Of a stretch of DNA of 64,000 nucleotides, positions 43,870 to 55,735 are shown in pieces. The notes below the pieces were generated by a model. The model saw only the letters and a list, made by a program, of their open reading frames with translations, did no database searches and was not told the origin of the DNA. Numbering within the stretch: the stretch's first letter is position 1; every line of letters starts with the position of its first letter. Source of the stretch: Dendrolimus kikuchii (lineage: Eukaryota; Arthropoda; Insecta; Lepidoptera; Lasiocampidae); contig CM034389.1 of the NCBI GenBank assembly GCA_019925095.2, positions 15,630,435 through 15,694,434 on the forward strand, read 5' to 3'. Made by a program: the position numbers and the translations under genes.

Positions 43870-45039
43870 TATTATATAAATGTAAAAATATTTTCCTTTA
43901 CGGTTAACTATACTAATAATATTATAAAGAGTTGTTTCACCAGTAGAAAGCTACATCGTTCCCGAGTGACATAGGCTATATTTGATAAATGTTTTACACC
44001 AGCGAAGTGGGCACGAGAACGTCTGTCAAATATGTTACAGCAATAGCGTTCCACGCAAGAATTGCGCAAATCCTCGTTCGAGGCACTGCGAGTGCTTTCT
44101 GCGTTTATGAATTAATTAAAGGTTACAAAGCATAATTAAACCTTAATACGCGTGCGTGCGTGCATGTGTATTTTTTAATGACGCCCAGCCGAGTGGGCGC
44201 GGGTCAGTTAGTCTCGAATAATATATCGCAATACGCTGTGTAATACTTTCTAAATCGTGAAAGAATCTGGAAGAACTAGCATTATGCTGAAAAGTGTCTT
44301 TATAGGACATCATAATTAATTGTAATGTCTATTATATTATATCTCTTTTTGTATCTTGTTCTAAATATTTTTTTCTTTCTTTTTTCATTGTAATTATTGA
44401 ATATTTTTCACATCCAACTTCATGCGATGAAAATTCACGCGAGCGAGGGAGCGAAATTTAGCTTGTGATAAAGGGCTGATCATAGATATCAAGGAAGAAT
44501 ACTAGAAATAATAATAGCTCAGTAAAAAACGTAATTCTATAAGCTCCTAATTTGTACATGATTAGACGGCACCATGTGGAATAGGGTGAATGCTTGAGCC
44601 TTCGCCAGTGAAACAGCCCTAGTAGCATATTTTGTGCGGGGCTAACAAAATTATACTAACAAGAATTTAAACTCATTTTAAGAACGTCCATATATGTAAG
44701 GAACAAAATGTAATACATACATTTACTTAATGACACCGATCATTAGCTTTAAAAGAAAATTGTACTGTCTTCATGTTTCTGTTATCTACATTGACTATAT
44801 TCAACAGGACGGTGAATGTTAAACATCGTCATCCGCTTGGTCGTTTTATAGCGTAAGCTTATAAACATACAGGCGGTCCTGTCCTTTTAATGCGATGCAA
44901 AGGAATATAGGCAATGCACCGGAGGGTTGCAACAAGAACCATGTGCACAGGACAAGAGTGAGGGTTCCGACGCGCTTGCGTACTGCAGCGGTCGATTGCC
45001 GGCATGGCAAGACTGCTCCACGCGAATACCACGTGCTCC
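43870..45039. other. Non-coding
   Basis: A short repeat-like block (CCCGAGTGACATAGGCTATA) near 43962, related to one near 11310. No genes. Confidence 0.4.
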
Positions 45040-45430
45040 GTCCATACATAATTACATACCAATAAATGAACGTAATCTTTGTTTTTAGGATTCTGTAACC
45101 ATGTTGGCAAAAATGGAACTATACAAACATATTCGTCCATCCGTCTATCCATCCATGTAGGTATGTCATAGCCATATGTCACAGAGAATATATTGGGTTT
45201 TATATGGATGAAATTTGGCACAAAGGTGTATTCTATATTCCGCTACATAAAAATGTAGTAATATAACAAAGAGAATTGAGATGACATAAATCTAGTGCGG
45301 GAGGGGGAAGGTCACATTTTTCAAATCTATTATATAGTTGTCGGTGTATCGTTAGACAGATCTTCAAAATCATTACGATGTTTCTTACTGAGATTCGTGT
45401 GTCGATAACTGGTTTAAATTGTCAAAAAAT
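45040..45430 (+). repeat. Dispersed repeat, copy 2
   Basis: Counterpart of 34420-34990. Landmarks are GGATTCTGTAACCATGTTGG, GTCCATCCGTCTATCCATCC, GGTGTATTCTATATTCCGCT and a GTTAGACAG block. Confidence 0.4.
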
Positions 45431-46309
45431 GACCATTTTTATAATTCTTAAACAGGAAAGTTCAGAGAAAAATTAGGGTGGTAGAGAATAAAATAAACTA
45501 ATAAAGAAACTAATAAAGAATAAAGAAATAGATCTAAACAAAATCCATTGCTAAGCTATAGAGTATTCAAAATGTTTTGAGTAAATGCTATTTTTAAAGT
45601 TCCATAGCCAAAATGCAAAATTACTGGCTGTTCCTCACCTCTACAGATTAACTTCAATGCGCGTGAAATAATACACGATTGACCAATGTTGGTTTTTGTG
45701 TTTTATGAGGCCACCAACATGCAGTTTTTATATTTGAATTTCATGTAGGTGGTTTCACAACTTATGGTACCGGTTTACTACTCACTGTAAATTGTACCTT
45801 AAATGTTCTTCCGGGATATCAATAACTTCCGCTGATAGACATAGCTACTAGAGAACTTTTGCCCGAGTCTTCAATCCAGGCCGACGAACTAGTCGGCGTC
45901 ATTTCCTTTTCGTTAGCCATGAGCGCTCATCCCTACCTATCACTATCAGTGTTTGTTTTGATTCAGACGGCAGTGTCGTAGTTCTATTGTGACATTGAGC
46001 GCCATTTGCTACAATTAAGATTGATAGCTAGTTTATTTGACTTGATTCTCACTGAAGAAGAAATAGACATCAAAATTTATTACTCACATTTAAAACTATG
46101 GCTCATAACAATTATAAGGTTGTAAAACAATAAAATTAAACTTTGTATTAATCGAGGATTTCAATATCTATCTGGTAAGCTCCAGATTCATTTGGTTCCT
46201 TATACGTACGTAGTAGCTATTTCTGTTGACCTTGACAAAGAAAGTGCAACCATTGCATTTTCAACTTTCTGGTCGAACTTTTGTGGGGCAATAATCCTGG
46301 GAGTAAGTG
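45431..46309. other. Upstream flank of exon B
   Basis: AT-rich, no coding exon recognised. Some open frames (for example from 46192) are not distinguishable from 5' untranslated DNA. Confidence 0.35.
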
Positions 46310-46544
46310 AGGTTGGGTACGGCAAGCGGCCGGCGGCGACGACGGCGGAGTTGAGCGCGGGGCGCCGTGAAAATCCGCCCGCGCACTCCTCTGTGCCGCA
46401 CGAGCTGTCAAACCGCCTCCGTCAGGCACCCGGCTTGAACGCTCCTACTTCAATTACACGAATACGCGATCGCATCGAAGTGCGCTCTAAGTGACTCAGT
46501 GTGTGTTTTTGTAATATTCGTATGACGGATTTTACATTGGGGAG
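46310..46544 (+). promoter_or_regulatory. CpG-rich promoter/5' leader of exon B
   Basis: The only strongly CpG-rich host-like patch in this part of the window (GGCAAGCGGCCGGCGGCGAC, GAGCGCGGGGCGCCG). An arthropod initiator TCAGT is at 46495-46499, about 50 bp upstream of the ATG at 46545. No TATA box is visible at the expected distance. Initiator position is an inference. Confidence 0.4.
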
Positions 46545-46548
46545 ATGA
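46522..46548 (+). promoter_or_regulatory. Upstream ORF overlapping the main start (ATGA)
   Basis: ATG at 46522 opens an 8-codon frame (MTDFTLGR) whose TGA stop at 46546-46548 overlaps the exon B ATG at 46545-46547. If the leader contains both, ribosomes ending the uORF stand on the main start, so translation could be re-initiation dependent. Confidence 0.45.
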
Positions 46549-46964
46549 ACGGCAGCACGACGACGGTGAACGGTGGCGCCGTCAATGGAACAAACGGACC
46601 CCTCAGTGGTATCGGTGCTGCACCCCGTACTGCCACACTCGGGACACCTAGCAGTTATGCATATACGTCTAGTGGTTCACTCTTAGGACGCGGAGGGTCT
46701 GCTAGACCAGTGCCACCGCCGACTTTGCCTAAATACAGCGGATCTTTCAGCGCAGGCAGCAGCACAACAGGCCTAAGAGAACGAGACAGAGAAGGCACTG
46801 GAGGATCACACCGTTTAGCTAGTTTAGAGAGGCTAGCACTTCGTCAGCGAATAATTGAACAGAGTTCAAATAATCAAGTGTCCAGTATAGTATCCTTGAG
46901 CAATACTAGTTCTACTAATGGTGGGCCTACCTCTGCGACCGTTACCCTCACTGACACGGCGACG
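46545..46964 (+). CDS. First coding exon B (140 codons, phase 0)
   Basis: ATG at 46545 opens exactly 140 codons and meets a near-perfect donor, GACG/GTGAGT, at 46965. The 18 codons read past the donor before a stop are treated as intron. The peptide is a disordered N-terminal region: a low-complexity NGSTTTVNGGAVNGTNG start, a SSYAYTSSGSLLGRGGSARP stretch, a proline patch (PVPPPTLPKYSG), a helical basic patch (HRLASLERLALRQRIIEQ, about residues 87-105) and a Ser/Thr/Asn-rich end. No signal peptide or membrane segment. Codon use is GC-richer than the mobile elements. It belongs to a gene continuing to the right, beyond the window; I do not recognise the family. Confidence 0.7.
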
Positions 46965-49467
46965 GTGAGTCCCCTTACAGTTTTTAGTGCACCCTCTGAT
47001 GACTCCCCTAATCGCAGTTAGCACACCCCGAAAAGGGCCATGTACATGTTATTTTAGTTTGACCCACCAACACAATATTTATTTATATTTTTTATATAGT
47101 ATATGTCTACATTAGAAGCTAGGTTTATAAAGTTTGAATACGTTTAAAATAATAAAGAAAAAAAAATTGTACTACATAATGTAATGTAATTTAATGTAGA
47201 AACATTGAATGCCTACGTAAAACCTCTTGTTTAAGTTAGGAAATCCAGTGCAATTACTTTTATAAGTGAAATCTGGCCTTACTTTGCTGCATACAACTTT
47301 TCAGAGACAAGTGTCAGTCCATAAATAACATATACAGCATCAAATTGTATTTGTTTACAATTAGCTACATGCATCAATTCAATGACCACATAGTAGTTTG
47401 TATCAGGTGTAGTATTACATAAAGCCTATATTAACAATGACGCTGGTAGGGTAGGTTTGTTTTTATGGGCTGACCTTGAGAAGAGTTATAATATTTTATA
47501 CATAGATATTTATACTCATAAAAATGTAATCAATATTTTGTGTTTTAAAATTTAGCTAAGCATAGTAATATGTAAATATAAGTTCAAAATTTTTCTGCAG
47601 GAAAGATAAAATTATTGAGATAAAAGAATTACTTGTTAACAACGGTTAATCGTGATAATCTTTCTTTAGTGCATATAATTTGAAACACCTTATACATAAT
47701 AATTATTGTATTTCGCCCAGTTGCTATCGTGAATCGTGATTTAAATATAAACAGAACGCTGGTGTACAGAGACAGCCATTGTCCTGACTGGCATTCGTAA
47801 TTATTGTATCTTTTTATAGTTTATGATATTTTGCTTATTTTCTCCTTGACCAAGAGTTGGCTGTACATTCTACCATATTCCCACGCAGTTCTCATGTGAT
47901 AGGACTGGTTCGGGGTGCGGGAGGGTGTTGGCGGGTGACTGACCCCATGTCTACAGGGTTAAAAATAAACTTCATGTAGCGGCGGCCATTCTGCTCGCAT
48001 GTGTCGAATTCACTAAACAGGCATTAACTGTTTCACGGTCGCACCATGACCTGAACTTCTGAGAACATTAATTATTCAAATGTTCCTTCGTTGACTTGAT
48101 CAGAACTTCTACTGGATTTAAGTCATATATCTGTTTCAAAGCAATAAGGGTTCTTGGATCCAGTTACTGACTGTTGTTATAATTGTTAGTTCTCAACGCT
48201 TAAATTTTCTCTGCAATATTTCAACTCTACCTTTTGTCAACATACAAGTTGTTTTAGAATTAGATGTTTCTTGTATTCATGATCTTTGTGTCTATGATAC
48301 AGGCGTTGTCTAGTGTGATTTCAATTGATCGTGTCTCATTGATAAATACTAATCACATTTTAATAAGTTCTATTGTGTGTATGAAAATTAAAAAAAAAAC
48401 AAGTTGAAGTAATGACACTCAATGTAATGATATTATTAAAAATCACTCCTTCTATTTGTTGTTGGTTAAAAAAATACAAAGCAAAGTGTTAAACTTTACG
48501 TTGAACGATTGATTGGACAATATACTTATTGTTTTCTGTTAAACAAACCAGTATTTAAATTGCAAGGACTAAGGTTCAAGACTGTCGTTCATAATCGTTG
48601 TTAGTTTTCTACAAGAGTTTCTTTATCTATGTAGAAACAGAAATAAATTTCTTGGAACTTTTATACATATCAGTTCTTATCAGTTGTATGTTGTCTTGTA
48701 AGTCCTAATCAGACTTGCTCATAGCGCTCAGCAGTATGTGATTAGTACAGTTTTATAAATACATAGTTTTGGTTACATCTTTCAAAACCTAAGTGGCTGC
48801 TTACGGCTTGCCATTTAGGTATTTCCGTACAAATTGTTATAAATGTAAAAGTTTGTCTGTTCCTTTTACGTGGGTTTAGGAATACAACGATTAAAATTAT
48901 TATTATGAAATTTTGGTGTTTATTATAATTATGTTATAAGGAGAATTTAGTTGCATCAACTACTTTCCAAAGAAACCAGAATTGGGGTCTGTGTTGCTAT
49001 ATGAAAAGCTTTAGTCTAAGTTAATATTTATTTCTATATTATTTTAATTCAACAGTGTTAAGGCGAATCTGGATTGTTTTAAAGTTTTTCACCAACCGGC
49101 AAAAGCGGTTAGGGCACGATCTCCACATGTATGGTTACACTCTAAGCTTAAGGAGGTACACGACATTTTACTGTCAATTTATTTTGAACTGTTAAGTAAA
49201 TGGGCTAAGAGTCATTTTCCCTCTTATCGGTTGGTTTGTTTTGCGTCCTTTCTAACTAGTGGTCCTTGCTTTTGTGTGTCTGGTGGGTACGAGTGTGACG
49301 GGATCCTTTTGCTTCTATACGTTTGTAGCTATAGCCATAATTAACTCCGCCATACCTGAGTTAACGGTGGCCTTATACACACGGATTGATTCTTTAAATA
49401 TAGTTTTTATATCAAATTACACAATGATACCTTAAGTAAAAAACTGATTTAATTAAGAATATTAAAA
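46965..49467. other. Presumed intron after exon B
   Basis: No coding exon recognised. A moderately GC-rich patch near 47905-48010 (GTTCGGGGTGCGGGAGGGTG) might be regulatory, but nothing else supports that. Confidence 0.4.
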
Positions 49468-49676
49468 CTGTCTACACACCTAAGCCGCCGGCCCGCCGGC
49501 ACGAACCCGGCGGATTAGTGCCGGCGGGTGGACCTGGCGGCTTTAGAAGTTGCGATCCGGACAATTTTCCCGGCGGCACGACAGTCGCGGCATGCAGTGT
49601 TCAAAATTAGTGATTGCCAAGTGCTCGGAGAGTGCGCGCGTGTCTTTCGAATTATTACGACGTTTTAGTATTAGAC

Positions 49677-49835
49677 ATGAACGAGGACGATGAAAGTGAT
49701 CTAATATTAGCCACTTGTACAGTTATTATAGGTAGATCCCTCAAAACACGAAACTGTTGGATCAGGCCAAATTTAAAGAGTCTAAGGCCAAGTTTTAAGA
49801 GACGGATGTACATAATTCACCCGCAATATCATTAA
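49677..49835 (+). pseudogene. Harbinger transposase N-terminal remnant
   Basis: From ATG 49677 the frame reads MNEDDESDLILATC then TRNCWIRPNLKS, which resembles the start of HARBI1/PIF-type nucleases, where an acidic leader precedes the R-WWVRPWL-like motif. After about 35 residues similarity is lost, and no DDE catalytic residues remain before the LINE begins. It is an inactive fragment. In active relatives the protein cuts and pastes the element with the help of a Myb-like partner, which is absent here. Confidence 0.55.
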
Positions 49836-50037
49836 AAGCGTCGAAGCGTTTTGGCCGCAATTTATAGTCATTATGTTTTGGGTTCCATAGTAGTGGTTTT
49901 GAGTGATAGAGGTCTATTAGTTGCAATACTTTTTCGTCGTCCCACTCCATAATGTTTAGTCGATAAAAAACACTGATACGTCACTATTCCTTAAAAGCCG
50001 GCGAGCAACTGAAGAGCGGGGAGAGGCGTGCCGCGTG

Positions 50038-53000
50038 GTAGATGTTTCCATCCGTGTAGGAACGGAGAAAGAATACAATTTTTTGCGGCCGGGCGGCCTG
50101 TCGTAAGAGGCGACAAAACAACCCACAGCTAGGTGGTAGGGCTATGCCCGCCTGGATGGCTACTACTCTTGGTCTGGAGTATGCCGCCATAACTGCCTTG
50201 TGTGGTGTTCCGGCATTAGAGGCCAGGTTCCAGTTCTCCATCTCCGAAGTGCTAAAGTGTCTGCGAAATCTGGAACTCGTTGTGTGCCTAAGTCTACTAC
50301 ATTTCATGGGCGTGATGAGGTGGAGTGGGTGTCAGGGAGACCCGATGAAACGGTTGACCGCTGGCCGCCCGCCAGGTAGTAGGGGACCTGAACCCGGACT
50401 TAGCACTCCCATGGAGGCCGACCCACCAGCTGGCGCATAATCTTGGAGAACACTGTCGTGCCGGTTGGTGACCGGATGTGGCCAGGCAGTGTTCTCCTGG
50501 GAGGATCGGGGGCCCTTCCGTGCCCCACATCAGTTATAATACAACCTGCGCATTTGGGGGACAATGGCATACACCGCATTTTTTCCTCTTCTCCGCAGGC
50601 ACATTAGTACTTCCTAAGACTTCCCTTTTTTTTCAATTTAAAAAATCTACATGAGCCACAATTCAAATAATAAGGTCAAAACAGCGGGTTATGACTCCAC
50701 AATTAAAGTGGACTTTTGTAACATCAGAGGTATCCACACCAATCTCAATGCCATCCATAACCACCTCGAGACGGCAAAGCCGGCCTTGTTATTTTTGACG
50801 GAGACACAGATTTCTACTCCGGTGGACACGTCATACCTTCACTACCCCGGCTACAATCTGGAAAACTTGTTTCTGTCCAAAGCCGGGGTCTGTGTTTACG
50901 TCCGGGAAGATATCTGCTGTCGTCGTCTCCATGGCCTTGAAGATAGGGACCTTTCCATCTTGTGGGTACGCGTAGATTTTGGTGCTTCCACCCGGATCTA
51001 TGCGTGCTTATACCGGTCCCATGGCAGGGAATGCGCAAGGACTGAAACAGCTCGCTTTTTTGAACACCTTCATGAGGTGACCGACAGAGTTTTTGGGCAG
51101 TATCCTTCAGCAGAGGTAGTCATACTCGGGGGCTTTTATGCACATCACGCTAAGTGGTTGGGTTCCCCGAGAACTGATCTGCCAGGGACTACTGCCTATG
51201 ATTTTGCTCTCGCTCATGGATTCACTCAGGTGATCACGGGGTTTACCCGAATACCGGATAGAGTGGATCATGAGCCTTCTTTGCTGGATCTTCTGCTGAC
51301 CACACACGCGGAGAATTACCATATCTCGATCAGTGCTCAACTGGGAACCTCTGATCATTGTCTGGTATCTTCGGTGGTGCCCCTTCCTATTCCCGATCGG
51401 ACTCATTCCGCTGGACGACGGAAGGTGTGGCTATATAGGTCAGCAGATTGGGATGGACTGCGTGAATTCTATGTATCCTACCCATGGAGGCAACTATGTT
51501 TCTCGTCAGAAGATCCTGACGCATGCGCAGACTCGATCGCCGATGTGGTAGTGCAGGGAATGGAATGTTTCATTCCAAACTCAACGGTTAACATCGGTGG
51601 TACGAGCAAACCATGGTTCGATAAGTCTTGCGCTGAGGCTGTAAAGCTAAAGCAACAGGCTTATCGAGGCTGGAATGCAGCACGGGCTCGTCAGGATCTA
51701 AGTTCCTCTGACCTGAAAATGAGATACAATGCCGCCTCCAGGTCTCTCAAAAAGCAGCTCGCGAGAGCAAAATTCGACCACATCGGCAGAATTGGTGAGC
51801 GCCTCTCTAGCTACCCTTCTGGGACTAGAGCTTTTTGGGCCCTCGCCAAAGCTGTCGAGGGAAACTTCTGTCAGACATCTCTTCCAGCTCTGTGCACAGT
51901 GGACAACCGTCTGGCACACGCCGCTAAAGATAAAGCCGATCTTCTAGGTGAAATCTTTGCGGCCAATTCGACTCTTGACAACGGGGGAGAAACTCCACCT
52001 ACTATGCCAGAGTGTGACTCTAGAATGCCGGAGGTGCGCTTTACTCAAAGACCAGTCCGATGTGCTCTCCGCTCCCTCGACGTCAAGAAGCCTTCTGGCC
52101 CTGATGGTATTCCTGCCATTGTGCTGCAGACGTGGTCAGCTGAGCTGTCCCCAGTCCTTACCCGACTTTTCACTCTCTCTTACCGCAAGGGTTGTGTCCC
52201 CGCTTCGTGGAAGATTGCCCATGTACACCCTGTCCCCAAAAAAGGGGACCGTACAGACCCGTCGAATTATAGGCCTATAGCAATAACCTCTGCTCTCAAA
52301 GGTGATGGAGCGTATTATCAACACGCTGCTTCTGGGTTACCTCGAAGCCTCCCAGCTGCTAAATGATCGACAATACGGCTTCGCCACGGTCGCTCAGCTG
52401 GGGATCTCTTGGTTTACCTAACCCACCGTTGGGCTGAAGCCATTGAGAGCAAAGGGGAAGCACTGGCAGTTAGCCTAGATATTGCTAAGGCCTTCGACCG
52501 GGTCTGGCACAGGGCTCTTCTATCGAATCTGCCATCATATGGGATACCCCAGGGATTTTGCACCTGGCTATCCAGCTTTCTTGATAGGCGCAGCATCCAA
52601 GTCATTGTCGACGGTTGCTGCTCAAGTGTCAAGCCCATCAACGCTGGTGTGCCGCAGGGCTGTGTGCTATCGCCAACGTTGTTCATCTTGCATATCAATG
52701 ATATGTTGTCTATTCGCAACATTCATTGCTATGCGGATTACAGCACTGGCGATGCGCAGTACTCTGGTCGTGCAAACGTCCCTCGATCATTTGTGGAGGA
52801 AAGTCGGGTTAGACTTGTGTCTGAAGTAGAGCATTCCTTGGGGAGAGTCTCAGAATAGGGGAGACAAAACCTTGTCCATTTCAACCTCAAGAAGACACAG
52901 GTATGCGTATGCTCTGCCAAAAAAACTCCATTCGAGCAAGCGCTTCAGTTTCAAGGAACTCCCCTTACCACTTCTAAAAGTATTGGGATCCTTGGTGTTG

Positions 53001-53689
53001 ACATTGCGAACGATGTACACTTCAGGGGCCATCTTGAAGGCAAGGCAAAACTTGCCTCCAAGAATTTGGGAGTGCTAAACCGGTCCAAGCAGTACTTCAC
53101 ACCGCGGCAACGCCTTGTGCTTTATAAAGCCCAGGTGAGGCCGCACATGGAGTACTGCTCACACCTTTGGGCTGGAGCACCTGCCTACCAACTTAATCCC
53201 CTGGACAGTATTCGACGTCGAGCCGTTCGCGTTGTTGATGATCCCATAACAGACGGTCTAGATACGCTTGGCCTTAGGAGAGACTTTGCTTCTCTCTGCG
53301 TATTCTACCGGCTGTATAATGGGGAATGTTCCGAAGAACTGTTTAGAATGGTGCCTTCGTCCTCTTTCTACCATCGCACCGCTCGCCATCGGTTGGGAGT
53401 TCACCCCCACTTCCTTGAGCCGCTTCGTTCATGTACGCAACGGTTCTGTAGAACTTTTCTCTTGCGTACCGTGGGGATTTAGAATGAGCTCCCAGCCGAG
53501 GTTTTCCCACAGCGCTACGATATGGAGTTTTTCAAAAAGGGTGTCATAAAATTTCTTCGAGGCCGGCAGCGCGTTGGTGACATCTCTGATGTTGCAGACG
53601 TCCATAGGCGACGGTTCCGCTTCCATCCGTAACCGCTTTCCATCAGGTGGGCTGTCAGCCTGTTTGCTGTATTCCAGCTATAAAAAAAA
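50038..53689 (+). mobile_element. Near full-length CR1/Jockey-like LINE inserted in the Harbinger element
   Basis: Starts near GTAGATGTTTCCATCCGTGT and ends in ATTCCAGCTATAAAAAAAAG. A ~600-bp GC-rich leader without a convincing ORF1 precedes one long, broken ORF2 (50651-53632). The 5' leader and the 3' tail are the parts retained in the two short derivatives (3217-3489, 34094-34410). The copy at 15145-17891 is a 5'-truncated sibling. Confidence 0.8.
50651..53632 (+). pseudogene. CR1/Jockey-like ORF2 (endonuclease-RT), inactivated
   Basis: The endonuclease lies in the first ~240 residues: VDFCNIRGI, LTETQIS, an active-site GGFYAHHAKW where GDFNAHH is usual, and GTSDHCLV. RT motifs follow: KPSGPDGIPAIVL (~52090), SNYRPIAITS (~52265), LDIAKAFDRVWH (~52480), AGVPQGCVLSPTLF (~52650). 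The catalytic box reads YADY instead of YADD (~52733). Frameshifts lie near 52300 and 52390. Two TGG-to-TAG changes stop the frame at 52856-52858 and 53480-53482. The protein would have reverse-transcribed LINE RNA at a nicked target. It lacks RNase H, fitting the CR1/Jockey group. Confidence 0.8.
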
Positions 53690-53778
53690 GATTGCGCGGA
53701 CGCAAGACACCGGCAAGATCGTTAAAATCAGGCCGCCGGGTTCGTGCCGGCGGGCCGGCGGCTTCGATGTGTAGACAG

Positions 53779-54198
53779 CTTAAATGATAAATTGGTAACT
53801 ATTATATAACCACATTCTTTCAGATTAGGGTTCTTTTGTGTTTTTAAAACAATAAAAGTAAAGTAAACAATAAAACTACGTAATGTTTCATGTCAAGATG
53901 CGTGCTAAATGCAGTTATTAAATTAAATGCCAAAGAAAATACATACAAATTGAAACTAAATATTTTTATTCACTATATTATATTATATTCAATTCACTAC
54001 AATAACAAACAAACTAAGTCAATATAGTCTAAACAACTGCCAAGCAAAACATAAAGTTGAGTCGAAGCCAACCTGATTTTGAAGTAATACAATGCATGAC
54101 ATGTTGTTTATGACAACGAAGGTGTTAGTGAATTGAAAAAACGCGATTGCAGCGCCATCGATTTAGCTAATCTTTCTATTTTATGGAAACAACATAAT
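53779..54198. other. Non-coding
   Basis: AT-rich, no feature recognised. Confidence 0.4.
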
Positions 54199-54440
54199 TT
54201 ATCGGGATTAAAAATATCCTAAATATTGATTCGGGATATAAGCCAGCTTTGTGTTGAGTGTCATTCATATACGTTCAGTAGTTTTCACGTGACGCTCTAA
54301 TAGATAGACATAAAATTTCTAAAAACTGTATTTTAGGAATATGCTGGTCCGAATTAGCCCCCCTGATATTTTTCACATTTTTAAACACATTGTACAAACT
54401 CGAACCATTTACAGATTTATTGTAGTATAGATTATATATA
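54199..54440 (+). repeat. Dispersed repeat, copy 2 of 2
   Basis: Counterpart of 2855-3105: shared AGTAGTTTTCACGTGA, a cgctctaa block, and CTCGAACCATTTACA. Confidence 0.55.
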
Positions 54441-55268
54441 TATTTTTTTACATTTTCTTAAATACAGACTTGTATGATACATTTCAAAGTGGAAATACAA
54501 ATGGGCTAATGAATATAAAATATTATTATGGCTTTTCGATTTGCCAACAACTACTTTATTTGCGGTTAGTTAAAGATCTATAATTTGACTGAGATTTAAA
54601 TTAGGGGTTATAACAAGTTATAAGGCTTCAGCTTTAACCTGCTACTTATTTGTTTGAAGATTATTCTAATACTTGAATATTAATGAAAACTTGACACACA
54701 CAAACTGTACAAAGCTGTATTTATTTAAAAAAAGAATATGTACTATTAGTCGTAGTATGTTTATAATATAATAGATAGCATTTCGCCCCGTGTAGTATGG
54801 GCTTAAAATGCGCTTGTGTGCCTGGCCAACCGTCAGCCGGTATCGTTGTAACTTAACCTCAAACTGACACAGTCGTGAACGGTGCTTCATATTACAACAG
54901 CTTATTTGTTTTAAATGTTCACTGGAACACTAAATACTACAGCTTTATCTGCAACCGTGTATAACGTCTCGATTGTAATGAGTGTTGATAACTTTCCTAT
55001 AATAATCGTTGATAACACAAACCATATCGGTAGTGTTAAATCGATACCAAACGCATCAGTAAACAACAAAATACGTTCAAAGAGACTGCGTTCTCTGGCA
55101 CGCATATCAAATAAAACATTGTGATTTTCGTTTCATTTGAAATGCTCAACAAGTTGCGGTTGAGCCGGCATATATAGTGAGAAACGTGCTAAGATTTTGT
55201 GTTTATCTTTATTTATATCAGTGAGACCTTTAAAACAACCACGCCTCGTATATTTGGATGTGTACAGA
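54441..55268. other. Non-coding; upstream of exon C
   Basis: Open frames at 54911-55124 occur on both strands with no domain. No initiator or TATA box could be assigned for exon C. Confidence 0.35.
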
Positions 55269-55424
55269 ATGGCAAATCGTGCAATACCTAACGGCAATGG
55301 ACAACAGATGAAATTAACAAGGTGCTCCAGTAACGTAGGTGACAATGGAGGAGATAAAACCAAATTGGGATGGACCAGTCCCCGCGACATCTGGAGGAAT
55401 TTGTCACTACGCAGAAAGGCAGAG
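55269..55424 (+). CDS. Candidate first coding exon C (52 codons, phase 0)
   Basis: ATG at 55269 (AGAATGG context) opens 52 codons to a donor GCAGAG/GTGATT. The peptide begins MANRAIPNGNGQQMK, contains a CSSNVGDNGGDKTK stretch and ends with SPRDIWRNLSLRRKAE, an RxLSLR segment that looks like a basic-directed kinase site. Hydrophilic, no signal peptide. The frame is open upstream to 55197, but the first ATG is used. It is in phase 0 like exons A and B and in the same orientation, so it may be another N-terminal variant of one gene. The family is not recognised. Confidence 0.45.
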
Positions 55425-55474
55425 GTGATTAAACCTTAATTAAACCACTCAGAGGAGTGCGACTTTCCTCTCTT

Positions 55475-55538
55475 TTTCTCTTTGTATTAATTGTTCTTTA
55501 AGCGCTCTAGCTTAAAGAACGATGAATACAAAGAGAAA
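55475..55538. repeat. 29-bp near-perfect hairpin
   Basis: Arms 55475-55503 and 55510-55538 match at 27 of 29 positions around a 6-nt loop. It lies about 50 bp beyond the exon C donor, inside the presumed intron. Confidence 0.8.
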
Positions 55539-55589
55539 TCTTAATCGCTTCGCCCGCGTTTATGTTATCCCACGGGAACCGTACATTTT

Positions 55590-55735
55590 TGCGGGTTAAA
55601 AATTAGCCTGTATGCTAATCCAGACTATAAATCTCTGAGCCAGATTTCACCCAGATTCGTTCAGCTGTTCAGGCGTGATGGACCAACAAATATCCATCCA
55701 GACTGGCATTTATATTATTAGTATACCTGTAGATA
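55590..55735 (+). repeat. LINE/SINE tail-like fragment
   Basis: A block including AGATTCGTTCAGCTGTTCAG and GCGTGATGGACCAACAAA resembles widespread lepidopteran element tails. No coding capacity. Confidence 0.35.

Larger units (their letters stand above)
49468..53778. mobile_element. Harbinger-like DNA transposon with 46-bp TIRs, carrying a LINE
   Basis: The terminal inverted repeats 49468-49513 and 53733-53778 match at 44 of 46 positions. They start CTGTCTACAC and contain a GCCGCCGGCCCGCCGGC block. The interior left of the LINE keeps the beginning of a Harbinger-type transposase (49677-49835). Flanks read ...ATTAAAA before and CTTAAAT after, so a TTA or TTAA target duplication with one or two end changes is possible but not exact. 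The original element without the LINE would be only about 0.65 kb, an internally deleted copy. Confidence 0.75.

Noticed and set aside
43311..43974. Several overlapping open frames of 114-204 codons on both strands
   Set aside because: They are translations of the GGCTTGCT satellite, which lacks stops in most frames because its unit is 8 bp; composition is pure repeat (LACWLAG or KPASQQAS).
46965..46980. Possible 16-nt intron between GTGAGT and TTACAG after exon B
   Set aside because: Far below the minimum size for a spliceosomal intron; the acceptor-like TTACAG is chance.
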